NCBI GenBank assembly: GCA_017461315.1
Contig: JAFTYR010000050.1
Span: 1-37,828 of the forward strand
Direction of reading: 5' to 3'
DNA length: 37,828 nucleotides
Source of the DNA: Burkholderiaceae bacterium
Lineage (GTDB): Bacteria; Pseudomonadota; Gammaproteobacteria; Burkholderiales; Burkholderiaceae_F
Part shown: positions 1-9,102 of the stretch, in pieces
Position numbering within the stretch: the first letter of the stretch is position 1
Layout of the letters: every line of letters starts with the position of its first letter
Program-made: the position numbers and the translations under genes
The notes under the pieces: generated by a model
What the model was told of the DNA's origin: nothing
The model's input: the letters and a program-made list of their open reading frames with translations, nothing else
Databases searched by the model: none

Positions 1-849
<849 letters not shown>

Positions 850-857
850 GGTATAAA

Positions 858-877
858 CGGAGAGTTCCGACTCTCCG
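858..877 (+). other. Hairpin between atpD and atpC
   Basis: A perfect 8-bp inverted repeat (CGGAGAGT / ACTCTCCG) around the 4-base loop TCCG. It begins 8 bases after the atpD stop and ends 21 bases before the atpC start, with no T-run behind it, so it does not look like a terminator. Intercistronic hairpins of this kind can stabilise or process operon mRNA and set the lower level of the epsilon subunit; that role is inference here. Confidence 0.6.
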
Positions 878-898
878 TAATCAAGCCTGGAGAATTAA

Positions 899-1315
899 AT
901 GGACAAAACTTTAAAAGTCGACGTAGTAAACGCTGAGGAAACTCTTTTCAGCGGTAACGCCGAGTTCGTTGCCTTACCAGGGGTGGTCGGTGAATTGGGT
1001 ATCCTTCCTGGTCATACTCCTTTGATTACCCTGATTCGGCCAGGCCTTGTACGTATTCGTCTTGAAGGTCAGCAAAACGAAGAGTCTATCTTTGTGGCCG
1101 GTGGTGTGTTAGAAGTTCAACCAGAACACGTCATCGTTTTAGCAGACGTTGCTGTCCGTACTAAGGACCTCGACGAAGCTAAAGCCCGTGAAGCTATGGC
1201 TAAGGCTAGCGAAGCAGCTAAAACTGCAACAAGTAAGATTGAACTTGCCAAGCTTGAAGCTGAGCTTAGTATGTTGGCTGAGCAGTTGCGAATCATTCAG
1301 AAAATTAAGAAATAA
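899..1315 (+). CDS. atpC: F1F0 ATP synthase subunit epsilon
   Basis: Epsilon subunit of the F1 central stalk, which couples rotation to catalysis and inhibits ATP hydrolysis. The 138 residues match the family length. The N-terminal beta-sandwich carries the typical [18 protein letters not shown] and [14 protein letters not shown] segments; the C-terminal part, from about residue 88, is a charged Ala-rich helical hairpin. The ATG is preceded by TGGAG at proper spacing. It is the last gene of the atp operon and is followed by a strong terminator. Certain. Confidence 0.97.
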   Translation: MDKTLKVDVVNAEETLFSGNAEFVALPGVVGELGILPGHTPLITLIRPGLVRIRLEGQQNEESIFVAGGVLEVQPEHVIVLADVAVRTKDLDEAKAREAMAKASEAAKTATSKIELAKLEAELSMLAEQLRIIQKIKK

Positions 1316-1340
1316 TTGGTTTTCTGTTAAGGCTATTGAT

Positions 1341-1374
1341 AATCCCCTGTATTTCACAGGGGATTATTTATTTT
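1341..1374 (+). terminator. Rho-independent terminator of the atp operon
   Basis: A perfect 10-bp stem (AATCCCCTGT / ACAGGGGATT) with a 5-base loop is followed by a T-rich tail (ATTTATTTT). It lies 25 bp after the atpC stop. Confidence 0.9.
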
Positions 1375-1427
1375 ATGTGCAACTTGTTGTAGCATGAGTA
1401 TGCGATTTTACTGTAGAGGTGATTATT

Positions 1428-1796
1428 GTGATTTTGGTATCAACAGACGGTTCCGAATTATCGGATAAGGCAATTCGTTCAGCAGCAACCTTAGCAAAAA
1501 ATTTAAAAACATCGATCCTTGGTGTGACGGTAGTTAAAACAAAAGGTTCTGATACCGCAAGAGAAAATTTATCTCGAGTTAGCGAATTAGCTGAAGAAGT
1601 TGGTGTTCCATGCCGTACAGAAGAAATTACAGGTTCTACGATTCCTGATGCTATTTTGAATTGTGCTAAGGAAAATGACGTACGTTTTGTTGTTATGGCT
1701 AGCAGAGGCTTAGGTACATTAGGCTCTCTGTTTATTGGAAGTGCAACACAACAAGTCTTAGCTAAGGCTGATCGCCCCGTATTGGTGATCCGATAA
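1428..1796 (+). CDS. Universal stress protein, UspA family
   Basis: A cytoplasmic single-domain Usp protein of 122 residues with the N-terminal strand MILVSTDGSELS. Its C-terminal ASRG-(9 residues)-GS motif is close to the nucleotide-binding G-2x-G-9x-G(S/T) pattern, with Ala in place of the first Gly, and PVLVI ends the fold. It therefore probably binds ATP, as in the MJ0577 subgroup. A longer reading from GTG 1419 is possible, but the AGAGG ribosome site at 1415-1419 would then overlap the start; GTG 1428 sits 8 bases downstream of it and matches family N-termini. It stands alone between the atp terminator and a convergent DUF167 gene (1 bp between stops). Confidence 0.9.
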   Translation: MILVSTDGSELSDKAIRSAATLAKNLKTSILGVTVVKTKGSDTARENLSRVSELAEEVGVPCRTEEITGSTIPDAILNCAKENDVRFVVMASRGLGTLGSLFIGSATQQVLAKADRPVLVIR

Positions 1797-1797
1797 T

Positions 1798-2103
1798 TTA
1801 CTGACTGAGTGATAAAAGAACACTCTCAAGTGTTAAGCCGTGAATGGAGACTTTCTTTTCACGGCTAAAGTCACCAGAGACGATTTGAACATTTTTTTTA
1901 GGAATACCTAGCTGTCGGCTAAAGAAAGTAACCAACGCTTTATTGGCTTTACCGTCGACAGGAGGCGTAGATAAGGCAATCTTCAGTTTATCCCCGTAAA
2001 CTCCTACTACTCCTTCCCTTTTTGCTCCAGGTTGTGCATGTATGTACAAAGTTATGGATTGATCTGGGTTGATTTTTATCCAGCTAGGGATTGTTTTGTC
2101 CAC
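1798..2103 (-). CDS. DUF167 (YggU) family protein
   Basis: A small conserved protein of 101 residues and unknown biochemical role. Family features are the LYIHAQPGAKREGVVG segment, the signature PPVDGKANKAL near the middle, and VQIVSGDFSREKKVSI after it. The start is GTG, with GGAG at the right distance upstream (plus-strand CTCC at 2111-2114). It is divergent from hemE with only 24 bp between start codons, so any hemE promoter in this gap must overlap this gene's leader or coding sequence. It converges with the Usp gene. Confidence 0.9.
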   Translation of the reverse strand: MDKTIPSWIKINPDQSITLYIHAQPGAKREGVVGVYGDKLKIALSTPPVDGKANKALVTFFSRQLGIPKKNVQIVSGDFSREKKVSIHGLTLESVLLSLSQ

Positions 2104-2127
2104 TAAATAACTCCAATTAAAGAAAAG

Positions 2128-3195
2128 ATGAAACCAAAAAATGATACTTTTCTGAGAGCTCTGAAAAGAGAAAGTACTGAATATACACCACTTTGGTTAA
2201 TGCGCCAGGCAGGACGCTATCTTCCTGAATATTGCGCTACAAGATCAAAAGCTGGTAGTTTTATGGCGTTAGCTCAATCTCCAGATTTAGCTTGTGAGGT
2301 TACATTACAGCCCGTAGAACGATTTAATCTAGACGCCGCAATCCTCTTCTCAGATATCTTAACGATTCCAGATGCGATGGGGTTGGGACTTTCTTTTGTA
2401 GCCGGTGAAGGTCCTAAGTTTGCAAAGCCAATTTCGACAGAAAGTGATGTCGAAAAACTCTTTGTACCCGATCCAAACGTGGAATTAAAGTATGTTATGG
2501 ATGCGGTTCGCCAAATTCGGACAACATTGAATAATAAAGTTCCTTTAATTGGTTTTTCAGGTAGTCCTTTCACATTGGCTTGCTATATGGTTGAAGGTGG
2601 AAGCTCTGTAGATTATCGAAAATTTAAAACGATGATCTATAAAAATCCTTCAATGGTGCATAAATTATTGGAAGTAAATACTCACTCCGTTATTGCTTAC
2701 CTGAATGCTCAAATTCAAGCTGGTGCTCAGGCGGTTATGATTTTCGATACATGGGGCGGAACATTACCTCATGAGTTATACAAGGAGTTCTCTCTTAAAT
2801 ATCTAAAAAAGATTGTTGACTCTTTGACCAAAGAAGTTGATGGAGAAAAGGTTCCAACGATTGTATTTACTAAGGGATCTTCTCCTTGGATTAAAGAGAT
2901 TGCCTCGATTGGAACGGATGCAATTGGTTTAGATTGGATGGCTAGTTTGAAGCAAGCTCGTCTGGTTACGGGTGATTGTGTTGCTCTTCAAGGTAATTTA
3001 GATCCTATGGTCCTATTCGCTGGTGAAGAAGCAATTCGTCGGGAAGCTCGTAGAGTAATTGACGATTACGGAATCGTAGGAAACGGTGGACATGTATTTA
3101 ATTTAGGACATGGTATCAATAAAGATACACCTCCTGAAGCGGTTCAAGTTTTAGTGGATGAAGTGCATTCTTATAGTAGAAAAATGCATAAATAA
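2128..3195 (+). CDS. hemE: Uroporphyrinogen decarboxylase
   Basis: Cytoplasmic haem-biosynthesis enzyme that decarboxylates the four acetate side chains of uroporphyrinogen III to give coproporphyrinogen III. The 355 residues match the family. The N-terminal signature [15 protein letters not shown] (Arg residues bind substrate carboxylates) and the [17 protein letters not shown] segment with its catalytic Asp are present, as are [16 protein letters not shown] and the C-terminal [10 protein letters not shown]. The ribosome site is weak (AAAGAAAAG directly before ATG). Haem demand fits the cytochrome bd and tetraheme cytochrome genes elsewhere in the window. A terminator follows. Confidence 0.98.
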   Translation: MKPKNDTFLRALKRESTEYTPLWLMRQAGRYLPEYCATRSKAGSFMALAQSPDLACEVTLQPVERFNLDAAILFSDILTIPDAMGLGLSFVAGEGPKFAKPISTESDVEKLFVPDPNVELKYVMDAVRQIRTTLNNKVPLIGFSGSPFTLACYMVEGGSSVDYRKFKTMIYKNPSMVHKLLEVNTHSVIAYLNAQIQAGAQAVMIFDTWGGTLPHELYKEFSLKYLKKIVDSLTKEVDGEKVPTIVFTKGSSPWIKEIASIGTDAIGLDWMASLKQARLVTGDCVALQGNLDPMVLFAGEEAIRREARRVIDDYGIVGNGGHVFNLGHGINKDTPPEAVQVLVDEVHSYSRKMHK

Positions 3196-3204
3196 ACCAA
3201 TAAG

Positions 3205-3417
3205 TTATTCACAATAACGATGCCTTTACTGTTAATAAGTAAAGGCATTGTTAGTTTTAGATTGATGCATTTGTAACTATTTGATTATTAATGATATTTT
3301 TATTTCGCTTAAATAGGTGAATAAGAAATCAAAGTGGTAAATTTGCTTAAATATCAACATCTTTTAATAGTTTTCCACAAAGTTATCCACAATCTATTGT
3401 GAATTACTGTGGATAGT
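3205..3417 (+). other. DnaA-box cluster with AT-rich tract: candidate oriC or DnaA-regulated region
   Basis: The 268-bp gap between hemE and priA holds four DnaA-box-like 9-mers in 47 bp: TTTTCCACA at 3371-3379 and TTATCCACA at 3383-3391 on the plus strand, both fitting TTWTNCACA, then TAATTCACA (3398-3406) and CTATCCACA (3409-3417) on the minus strand, each one mismatch from it. A fifth, TTATTCACA (3205-3213), lies just after hemE. The roughly 120 bp to the left (3251-3370) are close to 78% A+T, like an unwinding element. Location near atp and before priA fits a replication-linked site. Against an origin: the atp genes run towards it, and neither dnaA nor dnaN is visible. Confidence 0.5.
3216..3259 (+). 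terminator. Terminator after hemE
   Basis: A stem of about 15 bp (core TGCCTTTACT / AGTAAAGGCA, one G-T pair further out) with a 7-base loop is followed by a T-rich tail. It ends hemE transcription 20 bp after the stop. Confidence 0.8.
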
Positions 3418-3463
3418 AAAATATGAACCCAAAGGGGTTAAGTTTTATTGTTCGGAAAGATTA

Positions 3464-5473
3464 ATGGATAACCGTATCGTAAAAGTAATAGTTGATGCTC
3501 CATTAAATGGAGCATTAGATTATTTAAACAATCCAAAGCTAAATTTAAAGAAGGGTGGTCGGTGTTTGGTTTGTTTAGGGAGAAGAACGGTTATTGGTAT
3601 TGTTGTTGATTTCTCACAGGAATCTGAAGTTCCGTCTGATAAGCTTAAAGAAGTCATTGGAGTTCCTGATGATATTGCTCCCTTGACGAAAGATTGGCTA
3701 GAGTTATGCCAATTCACAGCTCATTATTATCTTTCTTATTTTGGCAATGTTGCCATCCCTGCTCTACCTCGTTTTTTTAGAACTTCACCCAATACTGCAC
3801 ACGAACGTTCGATCAAAAAGATGAGGGAATTAAGCAACAATAAAAAACAAAAAGAAGTACCTATTCCGCAACTGACAGATGAACAGAAATATGTCGTAGA
3901 AGATTTTGGAAAGATTCAAAATTTTGGTGTTGGCCTGTTATTTGGCATAACGGGAAGTGGGAAGACCGAGGTTTATATGCGCCTTATTGATCAGGTTTTG
4001 TCTAAAGATCTTAAGTCGCAGGTACTTTTGATGGTTCCTGAAATTAATTTAACACCTCAACTAGTCAAGAGAGTGCAGGAACGTTTTCCGAAAGAATTGG
4101 TTACCTCATGGCATTCAGCAATGGCAGAAGGGAAAAAGGCCTCTGCATGGCTCGCTACTCATGAAGGTCGCTCTCGAATTATGGTTGGAACTCGTCTTTC
4201 TGTTTTTGCGAGTCTACCGTCACTCAAACTGATCATTGTTGACGAAGAGCATGAATCTTCTTTTAAGTCTATTGAAAATGTTCGCTATTCCTCTCGAGAT
4301 TTAGCGATTAAACGAGCTCAACTTTGTAATATTCCGATCCTTCTCGGATCAGCTACGCCATCATTTGAATCTTTGAAAAAAGCTCTAGATGGTGACTATC
4401 GCCTTTATCGTCTTACGCATCGAGCAAAAAATTTATCACAATTACCTAAATGGGAATTTATTGATACTTCTAAAGAAAAGGTTGTGGATGGTTTAAGCCA
4501 AATCACTTGTGATGAGATTACAAAAACAATCGATGCTAAACATCAGGTTTTAGTTTTTTTGAATCGTCGAGGATACGCTCCCGTTGTCACATGTAATGGA
4601 TGTGGCTGGCATTCTTTATGCCCTCATTGTTCAACCTTTGCTGTCTATCACAAGACTACAGGAAGACTTACTTGTCATCACTGTGGTTGGAGTATGCCAA
4701 TACCGAAGAGCTGTCCTAAATGTGGATCTGTGGAGTTAGTTGCTGTTGGTCGTGGTACTCAAAGGATTGAAGAAGAATTTGATAGTCGATGGCCTGAAGC
4801 GAACATCTTGCGCTTAGATCAAGATACTACCCGTACGAGAGGAAGTGTCGAAAAGGCTTTGAGTCGCGTTCATGAAGGTGAAGTTGATATTTTGCTAGGT
4901 ACTCAGATCATTGCAAAAGGGCATGATTTTCAAAATATTGCACTTGTCGTTATTTTGAATGCAGATGGACAGTTACTATCTTCAGATCTTAGAGCACGAG
5001 AGCGATTATTTTCTTTGTTAATGCAAGTTTCTGGGAGAGCGGGTCGAGGGAGTATTCCTGGAAAAGTGATATTGCAAACACGTTATCCCGAAGATGATTT
5101 TTTCAAGTATCTTGCTGATCAGGATTATGAAGGTTTTGCTCTAAAGGAATTAAGGGAAAGAAATGAAACCTGTTTACCCCCCTATTCTGCTCAAGCCTTG
5201 ATTGTGGCGGAAGGAAATTCGATTCAGGATGTTTTAGTTTTCTTAAAACGAATAAAGGATTTCTTTATTCGATTTAATATTCCTGAAATTCAAATTTATG
5301 ATCCAGTACCACAAGCAATTGTTAAAATTCAAGACATTAGTCGTGGTCAACTTCTAGTTGAGGCGAAAAATAGGAAAGTTTTACAGTATTTCCTTGCTAG
5401 AGTTATACCGATTTTGCGAAAGAAAAAAACTGGATTTTCTTGGTATATCGATGTAGATCCAATCAGTATTTAA
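3464..5473 (+). CDS. priA: Primosomal protein N' (replication restart helicase PriA)
   Basis: A DEAH-type 3'-5' helicase that recognises abandoned forks and reloads the replicative helicase. The 669 residues are slightly shorter than in E. coli. After an N-terminal DNA-binding domain come Walker A GITGSGKT (161-168), the DEEH box (260-263) and GSATPSFES. Eight zinc-binding cysteines in four CxxC pairs (CNGC, CPHC, CHHC, CPKC) interrupt the helicase domain, followed by the GRGTQRIEEE and QVSGRAGRG motifs. ATG is preceded by GGAAAG. It lies directly downstream of the DnaA-box cluster, and the U32 gene follows after 8 bp, so the two are probably cotranscribed. Confidence 0.97.
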   Translation: MDNRIVKVIVDAPLNGALDYLNNPKLNLKKGGRCLVCLGRRTVIGIVVDFSQESEVPSDKLKEVIGVPDDIAPLTKDWLELCQFTAHYYLSYFGNVAIPALPRFFRTSPNTAHERSIKKMRELSNNKKQKEVPIPQLTDEQKYVVEDFGKIQNFGVGLLFGITGSGKTEVYMRLIDQVLSKDLKSQVLLMVPEINLTPQLVKRVQERFPKELVTSWHSAMAEGKKASAWLATHEGRSRIMVGTRLSVFASLPSLKLIIVDEEHESSFKSIENVRYSSRDLAIKRAQLCNIPILLGSATPSFESLKKALDGDYRLYRLTHRAKNLSQLPKWEFIDTSKEKVVDGLSQITCDEITKTIDAKHQVLVFLNRRGYAPVVTCNGCGWHSLCPHCSTFAVYHKTTGRLTCHHCGWSMPIPKSCPKCGSVELVAVGRGTQRIEEEFDSRWPEANILRLDQDTTRTRGSVEKALSRVHEGEVDILLGTQIIAKGHDFQNIALVVILNADGQLLSSDLRARERLFSLLMQVSGRAGRGSIPGKVILQTRYPEDDFFKYLADQDYEGFALKELRERNETCLPPYSAQALIVAEGNSIQDVLVFLKRIKDFFIRFNIPEIQIYDPVPQAIVKIQDISRGQLLVEAKNRKVLQYFLARVIPILRKKKTGFSWYIDVDPISI

Positions 5474-5481
5474 GACAATAA

Positions 5482-6741
5482 ATGAAACGAGAAGATTTTG
5501 AAATTATGGCTCCGGTTGGAAGCTGGGAGTCTTTAGCCGCTGCGCTCCATGCCGGTGCAGATTCTATTTATTTTGGTATTGAAGGTTTGAACATGCGGGC
5601 TAAATCGGTGAGCATGTTCACCGTAGAGAGTCTGCCTAAAATTGCTAGCCTTTGTCGTGAGTATGGTGCTAAGAGTTATTTAACGATTAATACCATTATT
5701 TACGATGATGACATTGTCTTGATGAGACAAATGGCCGACGCAGCAAAGTCTGCCGGTATCTCCGCCGTTATCGCCTGCGATGTTGCCGTTATGGAGTACT
5801 GTAATAGCATCGGTTTAGAGGTTCACCTTTCAACTCAATTAAATATTTCTAATACAGAAGCCTTGAAGTTTTATAGTCGCTTTGCGGACGTTGTTGTACT
5901 GGCCCGAGAATTAAACTTGGATAAAGTTTCAAAGATTTATAAGGCTATTGTTGACGAAAAGATTACAGGACCTAAAGGCGAATTAATCAAGATTGAAATG
6001 TTCTGCCATGGTGCTCTTTGCATGGCGATTAGTGGAAAATGTTATTTGAGTTTGGATAATGCTAATCGGAGTGCTAATCGAGGCGCTTGCATGCAAACAT
6101 GTCGTCGATCCTACATTGTTAAGGACAAGGAACGAGATGTTGAATTGGAAATTGATAACCAATACATCATGTCTCCAAAGGATTTAAAAACGATTGGCTT
6201 TATCGATCGAATGATTGAATCCGGTGTTCGAGTTTTTAAAATTGAAGGACGTTCTCGTGGTGCAGACTATGTAAGAACCGTAGTTGAAGCATATAACGAA
6301 GCGATTGAAGCGGTTTTGTCGGGTCGATGGAGTGAAGAAGTAAGTCGCTCCTGGGATGAAAAATTAGCTACGGTATATAACCGTGGATTCTGGAATGGTT
6401 ACTATCTAGGACAAACTATGGGTGAATGGAGTAACCGTTATGGGTCCCAAGCAACAGAGCGTAAAGTGTTTGCAGGAAAAGTGATCAAGTATTTCTCTAA
6501 TGCTGGGGTCGCGGAACTTCTAGTGCAAGCTACCGAAATCTTGAGTGGTGAAAAACTTTTGATTACAGGACCGACGACAGGCGCTGTCTATGTTGATATG
6601 ACTGAACCTTGGGTTGATGGTAAACAAGTAACAAAAGCATCAAAGGGCGATCATGTTACAGTAAAAGTGGCTGAAAAAGTCCGAGAAAATGATAAGTTAT
6701 ACGTTGTACGCACCGGAATTGAGTCTAATATACGTAACTAA
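5482..6741 (+). CDS. U32 family protein, TrhP/YegQ type (tRNA or rRNA hydroxylation)
   Basis: U32-family members of this type are linked to prephenate-dependent hydroxylation of RNA (TrhP on tRNA U34, RlhA on 23S rRNA) rather than proteolysis. The 419-residue protein has the U32 signature around EMFCHGALC (173-180) with Cys175, Cys180 and Cys187, then Cys203 and Cys207, plausible iron-sulfur ligands, and FKIEGRSRGADYV. The C-terminal domain resembles the YegQ type. It follows priA by 8 bp, in the same operon. Which RNA it modifies cannot be read from the sequence. Confidence 0.88.
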   Translation: MKREDFEIMAPVGSWESLAAALHAGADSIYFGIEGLNMRAKSVSMFTVESLPKIASLCREYGAKSYLTINTIIYDDDIVLMRQMADAAKSAGISAVIACDVAVMEYCNSIGLEVHLSTQLNISNTEALKFYSRFADVVVLARELNLDKVSKIYKAIVDEKITGPKGELIKIEMFCHGALCMAISGKCYLSLDNANRSANRGACMQTCRRSYIVKDKERDVELEIDNQYIMSPKDLKTIGFIDRMIESGVRVFKIEGRSRGADYVRTVVEAYNEAIEAVLSGRWSEEVSRSWDEKLATVYNRGFWNGYYLGQTMGEWSNRYGSQATERKVFAGKVIKYFSNAGVAELLVQATEILSGEKLLITGPTTGAVYVDMTEPWVDGKQVTKASKGDHVTVKVAEKVRENDKLYVVRTGIESNIRN

Positions 6742-6746
6742 TAAAA

Positions 6747-6770
6747 AAGGCAGGAATTAAATCCTGCCTT
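6747..6770 (-). terminator. Terminator between convergent genes
   Basis: A 9-bp perfect stem (AAGGCAGGA / TCCTGCCTT) with a 6-base loop. On the minus strand it is followed directly by TTTTTTATT, so it is a strong terminator for the M20 peptidase. On the plus strand the tail is weak, but it may also serve the priA-U32 operon. Confidence 0.85.
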
Positions 6771-6789
6771 AGCTTTACTTATGAAAGTT

Positions 6790-7905
6790 TTAAATTAAGT
6801 GAAGGAAACGAGAGACCATACGGATACGTTCTTCAATGGTGTCGATACGTAAGAATTCTCGGTCGCAATGGAAGTCTCCACCAGCAGGGCCACAGCCGTC
6901 GATGACTGGAATTCCGATTTCAGCAATGTGGTTACCGTCAGAAGCACCACCAGCATCAACCCACTTAAGATCAAAACCTTCTTCTTTAGCCGCTTGCGTC
7001 ATCAAATCAACCAATTCTTTTGTATTTTCAGAGAATGGCATTGCACTGATGTGGTTAGTGCGAGTTAAAGTCTGAGTGACTCGAGGAGACCATGTGGCTT
7101 CAGCTAACTTGAAGATAGCTTCATCTAATGCAACATCGTCTTCGTTCGTCCAGTATCGAGTATCAATTTCGATACGAGCAGAATCAGAAATAACGTTTGA
7201 TGCAGAGCCTCCCTTCATAATGCCAGGATTGACGGTTGTGTTGTGGTCTGGATCAGCAAGACCGTAAGCAGCTAAGGCAAAGCGCATCGCTGCGACGTTC
7301 GCATTAGCTCCCTTATAGTGAGCGTTACCAGCATGCGAAGAAGAACCGTTAAAGGTAGCTACATAAGTTGAAGAACCTTTACGAGAGCGAACTAATTCAC
7401 CACCAGCCCGAGCAGCTTCAAAAATCAAAGCTCTTTTAGCCTTAACAGCAATCGAGTTGATCCATTCTGCAGAATAACCTGAACTTGTTTCTTCGTCAGG
7501 GTTGAGTACAACAGCAATCGAAAGGCGCTCGATATCCTTTGGATCGGCATTTTTGATTGCGTAATAAATCGCTAAAACACCACTTTTACAGTCGGATACG
7601 CCAGGACCATAGGCGCGATCTCCCTTAATTGTCATCGGACGAGCTTTAGCGGTTCCATCCGGGAATACGGTGTCTAAGTGAGCGTTCATTAAGACGTCAT
7701 AGTGATCTGCATCTGGTTTATTACATGCAAATAAACCACGACCAACAGCAGGACCTAAATCAACTAGTTGGCAACTAAAACCAATGGATTCAAAATGCGT
7801 CTTCATAATCTCTGCCGCGTGTGTCACGCCAGCGACGTTACCTGTACCGGAATCAAATGAGACGATTTCTTCAAGGTCTTTAAGGAAATTTTCTAGAGTA
7901 CTCAT
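6790..7905 (-). CDS. M20 family metallopeptidase, carboxypeptidase G2-like
   Basis: A 371-residue member of the M20 zinc peptidase family, closest by eye to glutamate carboxypeptidase (CPG2) proteins, which remove C-terminal glutamate. The metal-site pattern is intact: His76-x-Asp78 (NAHLDTVF), Asp105 (GVSDCKSG, bridging), Glu138-Glu139 (PDEETSSG, catalytic base plus ligand), Glu163 and a C-terminal His in GGDFHCDREF. A dimerisation domain lies between. There is no signal peptide, so it should be cytoplasmic. It lies 147 bp downstream of the methyltransferase gene on the same strand. The substrate is not determined by the sequence. Confidence 0.88.
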   Translation of the reverse strand: MSTLENFLKDLEEIVSFDSGTGNVAGVTHAAEIMKTHFESIGFSCQLVDLGPAVGRGLFACNKPDADHYDVLMNAHLDTVFPDGTAKARPMTIKGDRAYGPGVSDCKSGVLAIYYAIKNADPKDIERLSIAVVLNPDEETSSGYSAEWINSIAVKAKRALIFEAARAGGELVRSRKGSSTYVATFNGSSSHAGNAHYKGANANVAAMRFALAAYGLADPDHNTTVNPGIMKGGSASNVISDSARIEIDTRYWTNEDDVALDEAIFKLAEATWSPRVTQTLTRTNHISAMPFSENTKELVDLMTQAAKEEGFDLKWVDAGGASDGNHIAEIGIPVIDGCGPAGGDFHCDREFLRIDTIEERIRMVSRFLHLI

Positions 7906-7998
7906 GATTTGCTCTATGGGTTAGTCTGTCTTTTTAACAGTGTCATAACAAAATTAACGATCTAATAGATATCGTAATCGAACCGTCCTCGGTGTGAC

Positions 7999-8032
7999 CT
8001 TAAGTTAAGTTCGAAAATGATACAAAATGATA
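7999..8032 (-). promoter_or_regulatory. Repeat elements upstream of the M20 gene
   Basis: Two copies of AAAATGATA (8014-8022 and 8024-8032) lie 10 bp apart, one helical turn. Next to them is the 12-mer CTTAAGTTAAGT (7999-8010), which also occurs in the box in front of the protease gene at 23460-23471. They sit about 95-125 bp before the M20 start. This looks like a binding site, but no regulator can be named. Confidence 0.3.
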
Positions 8033-8052
8033 ATGCTTCCTGTATTGGGGAT

Positions 8053-8994
8053 CTAGCGTTGATAATTTTTCATTAAATTGGCGATAGTCAAAATGTCGGA
8101 TGGTAAAGTTCGACAACATCCTCCGATACATAAAGCTCTTAAAGAATGCCATTCATTAACAAAATGATGCCAATTTACCGAGTGAAGTGTCTTTTCCCAT
8201 TGTTTGGTTGTTGGATCGTATGTTTCTCCTGAATTGGGGTACACAATCAGTGGTTTCGACGATATCGAAGAAATCTTCCTAATAGCTTTAGAAACTAATT
8301 CTCTTTCAACACAATTGAAGCCAAAAGCATCAATACTAGGGTTTTCCTCGCACAATGCAGTCACTGTCTCTAATGTAGTGCCATCAGGAAGATGATATTC
8401 ATCTTTGAGTGTAAAGGTAACCCAGGCAGAAATATCATACTCATCAAGTAAGTCTAAAATGGCCTGCACTTCATCGAGTCGAGGCTGGGTTTCTACAGCA
8501 ATCAGATCAACGCCCGCCTCTACTAAAGCTTCAATACGTAATCGATGAAAATTCTTAAATTCTTCAGTAGAAAGTGAATAATCTCCTGTGTACTCAGCTC
8601 CGTTTGCTAAATAAGCACCGTAGGGACCGCAGGATCCCGCAATAAGAAGATCATTTCTTTCGATGGAAGGATTCTTCTCAAGGGAATTATTACGAGCTAT
8701 TTGAGCCATTTTTACGGATTGTTGGATTAAAAGCCTGGAGGTTTCTGATGCAAGGCCTCTTTGTGCAAAACCTAATTCGGAAGCTTGGTAACTTGCTGTG
8801 ATAGCAACGTTGGCTCCGGCATCAAAGTATTTTTCGTGAACGATGCGAACTTTATCAGGTTCTTTTAGTAGAACTTTTGCTGTCCAAAGAGGATCATTAA
8901 GGTCACATCCTAGTTCTTCAAGAGCGGTAGACATGGCTCCATCAATAACAAGAGCCCCTCTTTTCTGGATAAGTTTTTTTAAAGGATGATCCAT
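8053..8994 (-). CDS. mmuM: Homocysteine S-methyltransferase (MmuM-like)
   Basis: A zinc-dependent methyltransferase that transfers a methyl group, typically from S-methylmethionine or S-adenosylmethionine, to homocysteine to give methionine. The 313-residue protein is a single barrel with the N-terminal IDGAMSTALEELG segment and the three zinc cysteines: Cys228 in GFNCVE and Cys293-Cys294 in IGGCCRTLPSDI. There is no cobalamin domain, which sets it apart from MetH. No S-methylmethionine permease is adjacent; the nearest transport gene is a divergent amino-acid-type binding protein 108 bp away. The family is certain; the methyl donor is inferred. Confidence 0.9.
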   Translation of the reverse strand: MDHPLKKLIQKRGALVIDGAMSTALEELGCDLNDPLWTAKVLLKEPDKVRIVHEKYFDAGANVAITASYQASELGFAQRGLASETSRLLIQQSVKMAQIARNNSLEKNPSIERNDLLIAGSCGPYGAYLANGAEYTGDYSLSTEEFKNFHRLRIEALVEAGVDLIAVETQPRLDEVQAILDLLDEYDISAWVTFTLKDEYHLPDGTTLETVTALCEENPSIDAFGFNCVERELVSKAIRKISSISSKPLIVYPNSGETYDPTTKQWEKTLHSVNWHHFVNEWHSLRALCIGGCCRTLPSDILTIANLMKNYQR

Positions 8995-9102
8995 TCTTTT
9001 AGTTCACAAAACAATTATTCATAAATGAATGTATTTTAAAATCAGATCAGGGAAACGGAGTCCTTTAATCTCTACTAATTTTATGTATTTAGGATGGTAT
9101 CC

